A stretch of DNA of 60,114 nucleotides, from the NCBI RefSeq assembly GCF_000687775.1, contig NZ_JHXS01000003.1, positions 1-60,114 of the forward strand. Direction: 5' to 3'. This document shows positions 20,490-30,456 of the stretch, in pieces. Origin of the DNA: Mycoplasmopsis felifaucium ATCC 43428. GTDB taxonomy: Bacteria; Bacillota_I; Bacilli_A; Mycoplasmatales; Metamycoplasmataceae. A model generated the notes under the pieces. That model saw only the letters and a list, made by a program, of their open reading frames with translations. It searched no databases and was not told where the DNA came from. Within the stretch, counting starts at the first letter, position 1; each line of letters starts with the position of its first letter. The position numbers and the translations under genes are program-made.

Positions 20490-20945
20490 ATGGATTTTAA
20501 AGATATTTTTGTTTGTACAACTGATACAGTAACTGGAATTGGCGGACCTATTTGCCAAAATACTTTAGATTGTATTTATTTTTTGAAGAAAAGACCTCTA
20601 AACAAAAAAATAATGATTTTAGTGGGTTCCATTGAACAAGCTGAAACATTTAAAGAGTTTAATGATAAAGCAGTAAAATTTGCCGAAAAGTACTGGCCAG
20701 GAGCCTTTTCGGTCATAGTTAATGGTCAAGGTTTTAGAATGCCTAATAACAAAAAACTATTAGAATATTTACTTAAAAATGGACCTATGTATGTAACGAG
20801 TGCAAATATTTCTGGTGAGCCACCAATTAAAATATCAGAAGCTTCCAAAACATTTCCGAACGTAAAAAATATTTTTGATTTTGGTCCAACAGGTGCTAGT
20901 CCAAGTCAAATTTATAACCTTGATACAAATGAATGGATTAGATAG
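20490..20945 (+). CDS. tsaC: Sua5/YciO/YrdC family protein (threonylcarbamoyl-AMP synthase)
   Basis: A 151-residue single-domain YrdC protein. Family landmarks are the KKRP near the N-terminus, WPGAFSVIV, FRMP, and TSANISGEPP. It would make threonylcarbamoyl-AMP from Thr, bicarbonate and ATP for the t6A37 modification of ANN-decoding tRNAs. It is shorter than E. coli TsaC (~190), a typical mollicute reduction. AAAGAGG precedes the ATG. deoD follows after 53 bases with its own strong Shine-Dalgarno. Confidence 0.85.
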   Translation: MDFKDIFVCTTDTVTGIGGPICQNTLDCIYFLKKRPLNKKIMILVGSIEQAETFKEFNDKAVKFAEKYWPGAFSVIVNGQGFRMPNNKKLLEYLLKNGPMYVTSANISGEPPIKISEASKTFPNVKNIFDFGPTGASPSQIYNLDTNEWIR

Positions 20946-20998
20946 CTCGTTTTTTATTTGTAATATAATTTTAAATATTGTTTTTAGGAGGAAAAAAT

Positions 20999-21712
20999 AT
21001 GCCAACACCACATATTAGCTGCCAAAAAGGCGAAATTGCTAAAATAGTTTTAATGCCTGGAGATCCTTTGAGAGCCAAATATATGGCTGAAAAATTTTTA
21101 AAAGATCCGAAGTTAGTTTCATCAGTGAGAAATGTTTATTTTTATACTGGGACATTCAATGGAATACCTGTAACAATAGGAGCTAGTGGAATGGGTTCTG
21201 CATCTATGGGTATTTATGCTTATGAGCTTTATACTTTCTACGATGTTGAAACAATTATTAGAGTAGGTTCAACTGGTTCTTATGTTGCTGATTTATCTAT
21301 AAAACAGCCGGTTTTAGTTAAAAGAGCATATGCTGATGGTTTAGGTTTTGTTGAATTAATGACTGGCGAATTATCACATGATGAATATCCTAGTGTTAAA
21401 GTTTTAAATGCTTTAAAACATTCTGCAGAAAAAATGAATATTTCATTAAAAGAAATTGACTGTCACTCTACTGATGTTTTTTATAGTTTAAGGCCACTTG
21501 AAGACACGATTAAAATTACAAAATGTCAAACTGTCGATAATGAATGTTTTTCACTATTTTCTACTGCAAAAAGATGCAAAAAACAAGCTGGGGCTTTATT
21601 AAGTGTTTCTGAAAATTTAATTACTGGCGACTCTATGACAAGTGATGAAAGATTATTAGAATTTTCATTAATGTTTGAAATTGCTTTAAATAGCCTAAAA
21701 GAACTTGCTTAA
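20999..21712 (+). CDS. deoD: Purine-nucleoside phosphorylase
   Basis: A 237-residue hexameric-type PNP (start MPTPHIS, phosphate-binding MPGDPLRAKYMA, and GMGSASMGIYAYEL). It cleaves purine nucleosides with phosphate, central to nucleoside salvage in mycoplasmas. AGGAGG lies 7 bases before this ATG, so an ATG 21 bases upstream is rejected. The active-site loop reads SVSENLITGD where E. coli DeoD has TVSDHIRT; the general-acid Asp appears replaced by Glu. Confidence 0.93.
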   Translation: MPTPHISCQKGEIAKIVLMPGDPLRAKYMAEKFLKDPKLVSSVRNVYFYTGTFNGIPVTIGASGMGSASMGIYAYELYTFYDVETIIRVGSTGSYVADLSIKQPVLVKRAYADGLGFVELMTGELSHDEYPSVKVLNALKHSAEKMNISLKEIDCHSTDVFYSLRPLEDTIKITKCQTVDNECFSLFSTAKRCKKQAGALLSVSENLITGDSMTSDERLLEFSLMFEIALNSLKELA

Positions 21713-21747
21713 TTATTTGACTCGTTTTAATGAGACATTTTTATATT

Positions 21748-21776
21748 AAAAAATTCACCAAAATGGTGAATTTATA
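21748..21776. terminator. Bidirectional terminator between deoD and rpsR
   Basis: AAATTCACCA / TGGTGAATTT with a 3-base loop. The strongest T-run lies on the minus strand, ending rpsF-ssb-rpsR. Confidence 0.8.
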
Positions 21777-21795
21777 TTTATAAGAAAGGAAGAAA

Positions 21796-22089
21796 TTATT
21801 TTTCTTCTTTTTTAACTGTTTCTTTTTTAGAAGCACTTACTAAAACACGAACACGGTCTTTCATATAAGGGATTAAAGCAATAAAACGAGCTCTTTTGAT
21901 TGCATTTGCAACTTTTCTTTGGTGTTTTGCACATGTTCCGGTTGCTGAGTGAGGTTTAATTTGGCCTGTACCTGTTATAAATTTGTTGATAAATTCTACA
22001 TTTTTATAGTCTACATAATCAATATGAAGATCGCAAAGATCACATCTACGCTTGAAGTTTCTATTTTTCTTTAATTTAAAATTTGCCAT
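21796..22089 (-). CDS. rpsR: 30S ribosomal protein S18
   Basis: A 97-residue protein with a CDLC pair, TGTCAKHQRKVANAIKRAR and a Lys/Glu-rich tail. AAAGGAGA precedes the ATG chosen here; an ATG seven codons further upstream would overlap the end of ssb and lacks a site. It is third in the rpsF-ssb-rpsR operon. Confidence 0.95.
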   Translation of the reverse strand: MANFKLKKNRNFKRRCDLCDLHIDYVDYKNVEFINKFITGTGQIKPHSATGTCAKHQRKVANAIKRARFIALIPYMKDRVRVLVSASKKETVKKEEK

Positions 22090-22102
22090 TTTATCTCCTT
22101 TA

Positions 22103-22525
22103 TTAATCATCTATTTCTACTCAATCAGTGTAATAGTTTTGACCATTATCGCTGTTTTGTAGGTTTTTTTCTTCTGATGAAACTGAGTTTGTAATTTCTT
22201 GTCTTTGTTGAATTTTGCTTTTTGATTCCAAAACTTGAATAGATGTTGCAGTTACCATAATGTTTCTTAAATTTTTGCCATTTTGTTGACGAGTTATTGT
22301 AGATAACTTAGCTTCAATTGATATTAATGCACCTTTAGATAAGTAGTCTACGACAAATTTAGCAATATTATCCCAAGCAATTAATTGTATAAAATCAACA
22401 TTATTACTATCTTTTGAAGTTCTATTGTTGACTGCAATTGAAAATTGCGTAAATTGATTGCCATTTTGAGATGAAAACAATTTTGGATCTGCAGTTAATC
22501 TTCCAACAAGTAATACTTTATTCAT
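22103..22525 (-). CDS. ssb: Single-stranded DNA-binding protein
   Basis: A 140-residue SSB with an OB-fold start (MNKVLLVGRLTADPKL) and FTQFSIAVNN. A TGA-encoded Trp near the end gives the acidic tail DWVEIDD, a variant of the usual DDDIPF protein-interaction tip. It lies between rpsF and rpsR, the conserved position. Confidence 0.95.
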
Positions 22526-22545
22526 TTACAGACTCTTGATAAAAA

Positions 22546-22995
22546 TTATTCAGCATCTTTAGCTTCAGAATTTTTTGAAACTTTTTGAGCAGGTTTTTCA
22601 GTTTTTGATTTTGAAATCTTATTGATTGTTTCAACTATTTTTTTGGTGTTTGCAGATTTAGCAACTTTTGCTTCTTTAGAAATAACATTTTTACGAGGCT
22701 TTTTGCTTTTTTCGTAACCTTTTTCTGTGTCTAAGTTAATTACTAAATGTCTTCAAATGAATTTAGTAATGTTGCTTTTACGAATAAATTCTGAAATTAC
22801 TGATCTTTCAGCATTTAATAAGTAAAGCATATATTGTGCTTTTGTAGATTTGTTAATTGGGTAAGCTAATGTAGTTTGTTCAAGTTTGTCAGCTTTAACA
22901 ATGTTTTTCTTACCAAATACTGATTCAACTAATTCTGTAGCCATAACGCTATCGATAGCTGGATCAACAACTAACATAATTTCGTATTTGTTCAT
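22546..22995 (-). CDS. rpsF: 30S ribosomal protein S6
   Basis: A 149-residue protein. The normal ~95-residue S6 fold (MNKYEIMLVVDP...) is followed by a ~55-residue Lys/Ala/Glu-rich extension. The start was chosen at MNKYEIM because AAGGAG lies 4-9 bases before it. The Shine-Dalgarno can be sequestered in a hairpin just upstream. It is the first gene of the rpsF-ssb-rpsR operon. Confidence 0.95.
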
Positions 22996-22999
22996 TTTT

Positions 23000-23036
23000 C
23001 TCCTTATGGACATCAGGACCTTATTTGGTCAAGGAG
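23000..23036 (-). promoter_or_regulatory. rpsF leader hairpin hiding the Shine-Dalgarno
   Basis: On the minus strand CTCCTT pairs with AAGGAG, which is the Shine-Dalgarno of rpsF. The inner hairpin is GACC-N6-GGTC, and an 11-base one-sided bulge (CTGATGTCCAT) lies on the 3' side. S6-S18 complexes are known to bind rpsF leaders of comparable shape. A TATAAT-type -10 is at 23071-23076 (minus). Confidence 0.5.
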
Positions 23037-23377
23037 TATTAGATATATCTATTTTAAATACTCATTGTATATTATAGTATAAAATGAGTTTTTTAATTAG
23101 CTAAATACTAATATTTAATAATTTAGCTATTTAACTTATTAGACTGTTTTATAGTATTTTTAGACTTTACTTATTTTAACCTTAAAATAAAAAAATTACT
23201 TTTTTGAAATTTAAAAATTTTTTACTAAAAATATTATTTTATGTAATGTGTGCAAAAAATTCCACTTTTTATATGCAATTTATTCAAAAGCATAAACCCT
23301 ATTTATATAAGAATAAAATTATAAATGTAGTTAAGATTATAATCTTATATCTACTTAATGAACCTACAAGGAGTATT
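23037..23377. other. Divergent intergenic region rpsF / pdhA
   Basis: About 340 bp without a gene. It holds the rpsF -10 on the minus strand and, next to pdhA, a TATAAT at 23338-23343 lying inside the perfect palindrome TAAGATTATAATCTTA (23332-23347). The remainder is AT-rich and shows no RNA gene that I can identify. Confidence 0.5.
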
Positions 23378-24484
23378 ATGAAATATAAATACGTCAATGT
23401 CGATAAAATTATGGATAATCCTGATGAAATAATCAGATTCTTAGATATCGATGGAAAATTAATAGATACTAAAAATAAGTCATCACTGACAAACGAAGAG
23501 CTACTTGATGCATATAAATGAATGGTGCTTTCAAGACAACAAGATACATATATGTTACAACTACAAAGACAGGGTAGAATGCTAACATTCCCACCTAACA
23601 TCGGTGAAGAAGCGTTACAAATCGCCACTGGTATGGCAATGCAGAAAAAAGACTGATTTTTACCTGCTTTTAGATCGAATGCTTTAATGCTTAGATTGGG
23701 TGTACCAATGCTTAATTTAATTTCATATTGAAACGGTCAAGAATGAGGAAATCATATTCCTGCTGATTTAAATGTGCTTCCTGCAAATATTGTTATCGGT
23801 ACTCAAATAAGCCAATGTGCTGGCGTAGCTTATGCCCAAAAAGAGCTTAAAACAGGTGCGGTGGCAGTTTGTTTTATTGGAAATGGTGGAACTACAGAAG
23901 GTGAGTTTTCTGAAGGCGTAAACATGGCTACTGTACAAGGCTGACCTGCGGTATTCTGTATAAATAACAACCAATGAGCAATTTCTACGCCAAATAGTGC
24001 TGAAACAGTAAGTAAAACATTAGCCGCTAAAGCTCATGCTTTTGGTTGTGCAGGAATTAGAGTTGATGGTAACGACCTTCTTGCATCGTATGAAGCTATA
24101 AATGAGGCTATTTCGTATGCAAGAAATGAAAGTAAGCCTGTTATTGTTGAATTTGTAACCTGAAGACAAGGCCCTCACACAACAAGTGATAACCCTAAAC
24201 TTTATAGAACTACTGAAGAAGAAAAAGAAGCCGAAAAATGAGAACCAATGCATAGAATTGAAAACTATTTAAAGAGTAAAAAAATTATTGATGATGCTCA
24301 AATTAAAACTATTTGAGAAGATGCATTGAAACAAGTTAAGGTGACTTATGAAGAATCACTAAAAAATATTAATTCAAAATTAGAAGATATTTTTGATTAT
24401 ACATACGAAAAACTTGACGATGATTTACTTGAACAAAGAGCAGAAGCTATAGCATATTGAAACAAAATTAAAGGAGGCAAATAA
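23378..24484 (+). CDS. pdhA: Pyruvate dehydrogenase E1 component, alpha subunit
   Basis: A 368-residue E1 alpha. The thiamine-diphosphate motif is visible as GNGGTTEGEFSEGVNMA followed by INNNQWAIS. With the beta subunit it decarboxylates pyruvate and acetylates the lipoyl group. AAGGAG sits 4 bases before this ATG; the frame stays open upstream but lacks any start with a site. First gene of pdhABCD. The stop overlaps the pdhB ATG by one base (TAATG). Confidence 0.96.
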
Positions 24485-25482
24485 TGTCTGAAAAAATTAC
24501 TGTTAATAATATTCAAGCGATTAACAATGCTTTAGATATTGCGATGGCTAATGATCCTAGAGTTGTTTCATACGGACAAGATGCTGGTGTTGAAGGTGGT
24601 GTTTTCCGTGCTACTGAAAACCTTCAAAAGAAATATGGGGTTTCTAGATCTTGAGATACACCAATTAGTGAAGCGGCTATAGCTGGAGCTGCAATTGGTG
24701 CTTCTATTGCTGGTTTAAGACCTGTTGCTGAAATTCAATTCCAAGGTTTCTCATATCCTGCAATGCAACAAATTTTTACACATGCTGCTCGTTGAAGAAA
24801 TAGATCAAGAGGAAGATTTGGAGTGCCTATGGTTATAAGAATGCCAATGGGCGGTGGAATTAAAGCTATGGAACACCACTCAGAAGCTATTGAAGCTATT
24901 TATGCACATGTTCCAGGAGTTAAAGTTGTTATGCCTGCATTCCCATATGATGCAAAAGGTTTATTATTAGCTGCTATTAATGATCCGGACCCAGTAATTT
25001 TCTTAGAAAACAAGAAAATTTATCGTGCTGGTAAACAAGAAATTCCTGCTGAAGCTTATACTGTTGAAATTGGTAAAGCTAATGTGATTAAAGAAGGTAA
25101 AGATTTAACATTAGTTACATATGGAGCACAAGTATTTGATAGTATTAATGCTATAAAACAGTATGAATCGGCAAATAGTGGCGTATCAATCGAATTAATT
25201 GATTTAAGAACTATTAAACCACTTGACACAAAAACTATTATTGAAAGTGTTAAGAAAACAGGTAGATTATTAGTTGTTCATGAAGCTGTAAAATCATTTT
25301 CTGTTTCTGCAGAAATTATGGCAAGAGTTAACGAAAAAGCATTCGAATATTTAAGAGCTCCGATGACTCGTTGTACAGGTTATGATATTACTGTTCCGCT
25401 TGCAAAGGGTGAAATGTTCCACTGTATTGATGATAAGAAAATTATTGAAAAGATTAATGAAGTAATTAACTTTAAATATTAA
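24484..25482 (+). CDS. pdhB: Pyruvate dehydrogenase E1 component, beta subunit
   Basis: A 332-residue E1 beta. It carries the conserved FRATENLQKKYG, SWDTPISEAAIAGAAIG and ARWRNRSRGRFGVPMVIRMP segments. AAAGGAGG upstream overlaps the pdhA end. It forms the alpha2-beta2 E1 with PdhA. Confidence 0.96.
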
Positions 25483-25506
25483 TAAAATATTTTAAAAGGA
25501 GATATT

Positions 25507-26412
25507 ATGAGTATAAAATCTACACCCATTGCTAGAGCTCTAGCTGCAAAAATGGGAATTGATATTTCACAAGTAGTAGGAACAGGAATAGATGGCAGAA
25601 TCTTAATGGATGATATTAAAAACTTTAAAGCACAACCTGCTGTTGCTTCGCCTAAAGTGTCTGTTTCAGAGCCGGTTTCGTCAAGCATTGCTCCTGCTGT
25701 TTCGAATACTTTAACAGCTTCAAGTGAACCAATTAGTCCAATTAGAAAAGCTATTGCAAAAGCAATGGTAAATTCTTGAGACAATGTTGCTTACACAAAT
25801 TTAGTACATAGAATTGATATGTCTAATTTATGAAATGCAAGAAATCAAATTAAAGACATTGTCCTTAAAAATGAAAATGTGAAAGTTACATTCTTACCTT
25901 ATATAATCAAAGCAAGTGCAATCGTTCTTCGTTCATTCCCAAAATTTGTTGCCAAATATAATGAAACAAAACAAACTTTAGATTATCCAGGAGCTATAAA
26001 CATTGGTATAGCTATAGATACTGAAGCTGGTTTAATGACCGCTACAGTTAATAACGCTGATAAATTAAGTGTTATTGATATTGCTAAAGAAGTTTCTAGA
26101 TTAGCTGCAGCCGCTAGAAACAAAACACTAAAACCATCAGATATTAAAGGAGCTGGATTTACATTGACAAATTATGGTTCTGTAGGTTCATTATGAGGAG
26201 TACCGGTTATTAATTATCCAGAGCTTGCTATTGGTGGAATTGGTGCAATTGTGGATGAAGCAGTTATCAAAAACGGACAAGTTGTACCAGGTAAAATTAT
26301 GTATTTAACTGTGGCTGCTGACCATAGATGAATTGATGGAGCTGAAATTGGTAAATTTGCTTCAAAAGTTAAAGAATTATTAGAAAATCCTGAATTATTA
26401 GGAGTGTATTAA
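25507..26412 (+). CDS. pdhC: Dihydrolipoamide acetyltransferase E2, lipoyl domain absent
   Basis: A 301-residue E2. It begins at the peripheral subunit-binding domain (TPIARALAAKMGIDISQVVGTG), continues through a short Pro/Ala/Ser linker, and ends with the catalytic acyltransferase domain, whose active site is AADHRWIDGAEIG. There is no lipoyl domain upstream of the binding domain, unlike ordinary E2 chains. AAAGGAG precedes the ATG. The missing lipoyl function is presumably supplied by the two lipoyl domains fused to PdhD, encoded one base downstream. Confidence 0.94.
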
Positions 26413-26413
26413 T

Positions 26414-28558
26414 ATGTATAAATTCAAATTTGCTGACATAGGTGAAGGACTACATGAAGGTGTTGTTGGTGATATTTATGTTACAGTAGGTCAAACTGTT
26501 AGCGAAGGTGATTCATTATTTAGTGTAGAAACTGATAAGGTAGCTTCTGATATTCCTAGTCCTGTTTCAGGTGTGATTAAGCAAATTATGTTTGCTAAAG
26601 GAGACACAATCCACGTAGGTCAAGAAATCTTTGCTATCGATGATAATTCGGGTGATGATGTTCCAGCTAAAACTACTGTCGAAGAGCCAAAAACAGCTGT
26701 TTCGCAAGGTTCTAAGTCAGAATATGTATTCAAATTTGCTGATATTGGTGAAGGACTACATGAAGGTGTTGTTGGTGATATTTATGTATCAGTAGGACAA
26801 ACGGTTAACGAAGGTGATTCATTATTCAGTGTAGAAACTGATAAGGTAGCTTCTGATATTCCTAGTCCGGTTTCTGGCGTGATTAAACAAATCAATTTCA
26901 AACAAGGTGAAACTATTCACGTAGGTCAAGAAATCTTTACTTTTGAAGTTTTAGGTGGTTCTGAACAAGCTCCAACTAAAGAAGAACCAAAAGAAGAAGA
27001 GAAATGTTTGGTTGGGGATGCTCCAAATTCAAGCGAGTTAATTGATATTAGTTTTAATTCTTCTACTCCTACAAAACAGGAAGTTTCGTCAGTTGTACAA
27101 CCTGCTCAAAATATTGAATTAGGTAAACAAAGTAATGCAAAAATTGATGAAGAGTTTGATGTTATTGTAGTTGGTTCTGGTCCCGGTGGTTATTTAGCTG
27201 CTGAAGAAACTGGAAAATCAGGTCTTAAAACATTAATCATTGAAAAAGAATTCTGAGGTGGTGTATGTCTTAATATAGGTTGTATCCCTACTAAAGCAAT
27301 GCTTAAATCAGTTGATGTGCTTGAGCACGTAAAACATGCAAATGATTATGGTATTGAAGCGAACTTTGCAGATTTAAAAATTGATAAAGATGCCACATGA
27401 TCTAAGATGCATGCAAGAAAAGATAAAGTTGTAAAACAAATTTCTGGAAGCGTTAAAACATTAATGTTGAGTTCCAAATGTAAGATTGAAGAAGGTACCG
27501 CAGAATTCTTGGGCTCTCATGTTATTAAAGTTAATGGTAAAGTTTACCATGGGAAAGATATAATTATTGCTACAGGAAGTCACTCACGTAAACTTAAAAA
27601 TGTTGAAGGTTTTGAAAATGGCTATAAAAAAGGCATTATGATCACTTCAAGAGAAGCGATCAACTATGATAAATGTCTTCCAAAATCAATGGTTATTATG
27701 GGTGCTGGCGTAATTGGTGTTGAATTTGCACAATTATTTAGTTCAGCCGGAACAAAAGTTACAATTTTACAAAGAGAAGATAGAATTTTACCTACATTAG
27801 ATAAAGATATTTCTGCAGAATTAGCTAAGAAATTAACATCTTCAAATGTAGATATTATTTACAATACTGCTATTGAAAAATTAAATGAAAAAGATGAATT
27901 AGTCTACAAAATAGGCGATAAAGTAAACGTAATTAAAGCGGACTTATATTTAGTTGCTGTTGGTAGAATTCCAGCAACTGAAAGTATTGATCAAATTGGA
28001 TTAAATATAGACTCTAGAGGTTCGGTTGTTGTTGATGAACATATGAGAACAAACTTACAAGGTGTTTATGCTATCGGCGATGTTACTGGCCAAAACTTAT
28101 TAGCACACGTTGCATATCAGCATGCATTGGTTGCGGTGGCAGATATTTTGGGACATCATAATATTCAATATAAGAAGAATAAACCTGTTCCAGGATGTAT
28201 TTACACAAATCCAGAGATTGCAACAATCGGTTTAACTGAACAAGAAGCAAAAGAACAAGGATATAACTGTTTTACTTCTAAATACTTATTTGCATACTTA
28301 GGAAAAGCAATTGCTGCAAATGAAACAACAGGATTTGTAAAATTAATTGTAGACAAAGAATTTGGTCAAATTTTAGGAGCTCATATAGTTGGTGCGAATG
28401 CAACTGATTATATTGCAGAAATAGCTTTAGCTATGGAAATGGAAACAACAGTTAAGGAATTAACTTACACAATTCACCCACACCCAACGTTTAGTGAAAT
28501 TGTATGAGAAGCTGCTAGATCTGCTGCTCTAAAACTTGAATTAGAACACAAGAAATAA
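26414..28558 (+). CDS. pdhD: Dihydrolipoamide dehydrogenase E3 with two N-terminal lipoyl domains
   Basis: A 714-residue fusion. Lipoyl domain 1 (residues ~1-77) and 2 (~103-181) are nearly identical, each with the lipoylation site ETDKVASDIPSP (Lys42 and Lys144). A linker rich in Glu/Ser/Gln follows. The E3 part starts at ~246 with the FAD-binding VVGSGPGGYLAA, the redox-active pair Cys285-Cys290 in GGVCLNIGCIPTKA, an NAD site (IMGAGVIGVEFAQ), and the C-terminal active-site HPHPTFSE. It reoxidises dihydrolipoyl groups with NAD+. The two lipoyl coding segments form a tandem DNA repeat that could expand or contract by recombination. Confidence 0.96.
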
Positions 28559-28571
28559 TTAAGATAAATGA

Positions 28572-28595
28572 AAAGTAGCCCAGGCTACTTTTTTA
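28572..28595 (+). terminator. Terminator of pdhABCD
   Basis: AAAGTAGC / GCTACTTT stem with a CCAG loop and a T-rich tail. Confidence 0.85.
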
Positions 28596-28606
28596 TTATC
28601 TGTATA

Positions 28607-29734
28607 TTAATAATTATGTTCACAAACAATATAATTATTATAGAAGTCACGAATAAATTCTTTTATTTCTGTAATTTTAGAATTTTGTATGCCAGCAAGT
28701 TTACTATTTAAACTATTGAACTGATTGATAAAATTTTGAAGTGTAATATTTTCCAAATTAAGCAGTTTGATCGGGTTTTTATTGATAAAAGTTTTTATGA
28801 ATGATGTATTGATGTCGGGTTTTTTGTTCTCAAAAAAATTAATAATTAAGCTGTTTATATCTGACATAGAATATTCGCCATTATTTAAACCAGGAATTAA
28901 TGGCGAAAGCTTTAAAATTGTTTTATTAATTGTTTTTCAACAATCAAAATTATTAAATTGTATAAAATTATTTCTCAAAGTTATATATTTATTTTTAATA
29001 TTTTTAAGGTCTTTAAGAAATAAATTAAATTGATTAATATGGTCGTATATAAACGATTCTTTAAAAGAATCAAATTTTGAATATTGAGATAATTCTTCTA
29101 CAATTGTTTTAATGCTCAATAAGTCAAAAGTTTTATATTTATCCCGAACATTTTTAAACGGTCGTTTTCATAATTTTTCTTTTTGTTTTATAAGTAAAAA
29201 ATAACCGTATTCAGCTGCAATAAAGCCGCATTTATCTTCAAGTTCTGCTAATTTATAAGGATAATTTTGTTTAACGTGATTCAATTTTGTTTTGAAAAAT
29301 GATTTTTTAAATTTAGAACCTTCAAATAATTTATCAAGTGAAATAGATTCAGTGTAGTCATAAATATTGTTTACGATAATTTTCTTTTTTGTTTGTTTAA
29401 AAGATTGAAAAAAAGCATTTTCAAGTCCAGGGTTTCAACCAAAAAATTGTATTTGTTTTGCAACGTCATCTCAATTTTGTATATTTATTTTTGATTTGAT
29501 GAATAAAAAAAGATCTTCTAAAAGATAATCTTTTAGGTTTAAATAATTATTTAGTTTTTTTCCTGTAGGAATATAAAAATGATATTGTCATTTTGATGAA
29601 CAGTCTTTTTTAAAAGCTAATGAATAACATAAGAAAAGCCCGGTTCTTTCATAACTTTCAGGGAAATTTTTGATACCAAGCTTTTTATAAAAAGGGTTTG
29701 AAACAGCTTCAAAATCAATGATAATTGTTTTCAT
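28607..29734 (-). CDS. Unknown protein with a DEDD-exonuclease-like N-terminus
   Basis: A 375-residue soluble protein I cannot name. It starts MKTIIIDFEAVSNPF, where Asp7 and Glu9 look like exonuclease motif I of the RNase H-like/DEDD fold. A later FFGWNPGLENAF could be motif II. DUF2779 nucleases begin similarly. I could not find a convincing third catalytic motif, so it may be degenerate. The remaining ~200 residues are Lys/Asn-rich and helical. The ATG lies one base after the stop of the preceding membrane protein gene, so it belongs to a three-gene minus-strand cassette. Confidence 0.7.
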
Positions 29735-29735
29735 A

Positions 29736-30455
29736 TTATTTCTTAATCATTTCAATTAATTTATCGTATTGAGCGAGAACTTGATCGTATGATATATCGA
29801 GACTATAATCAATTTTTAAATTATCATAATCTTGGACTGTTCAATAGTAAAGAATGTTTGGGTTTGGGATTTTTACACCAGTGAAATCCTTAACAAGTTT
29901 TGAATTGGTGAATTTTCATTTAATATGTTTAAAAAGCAATTTAGTAGGTTTATAAACTACAAAAGTATGTTCAGTTTTAAAGATATCTGGTCCTGTTTTT
30001 TTAACTGGATTAGGTGTATAAAATTCAAATTCATCATTAAGTTTTTCTCAATTAATGGCTCTTTTCATACCTTTTTTACTTAAGATTGAATATGTCAATC
30101 AAGCAATCATTTCAACCCCAGAAACAACATTAAATATAATTCAGTATGCAAAGAAATTATTTTCAGTATGTGATGCGTAATAAGCACTATAAGTAAAATA
30201 AACTGAAGCTCCAAAAAGAACCATTGCAATAATTGTTGAACTTAATATGGCTTTAAAATAAAACTTTATTGAATCATTTAGAATTTCAAACACCGAAGAC
30301 TTAACTGCATATTTATTTTTAATAAAATATTTTGATGCAATATTAGCTTTATATATAGCATGTCTGCCTTCTCCTGTTAATAGACCAAGAATAATGTTAA
30401 CTATTACTAATATAATAGTAAATAATAGAAACATTGATAATGTTAATTGATTCAT
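29736..30455 (-). CDS. Membrane protein, paralogue of the upstream gene
   Basis: A 239-residue protein. One N-terminal transmembrane helix (LTLSMFLLFTIILVIVNIIL), two or three further hydrophobic segments in the middle, and a ~110-residue cytosolic C-terminal domain. It shares layout and short motifs (ASKYFIKNK / SRKYFLDNK) with the protein encoded directly upstream. No known family is recognised. Its ATG follows the upstream stop after one base. Confidence 0.7.
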
Positions 30456-30456
30456 T

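Noticed and set aside
23204-23377. N-terminal extension of PdhA
   Set aside because: AAGGAG sits right before the ATG at 23378, and the extension is AT-derived Lys/Ile/Phe-rich sequence without start signals.
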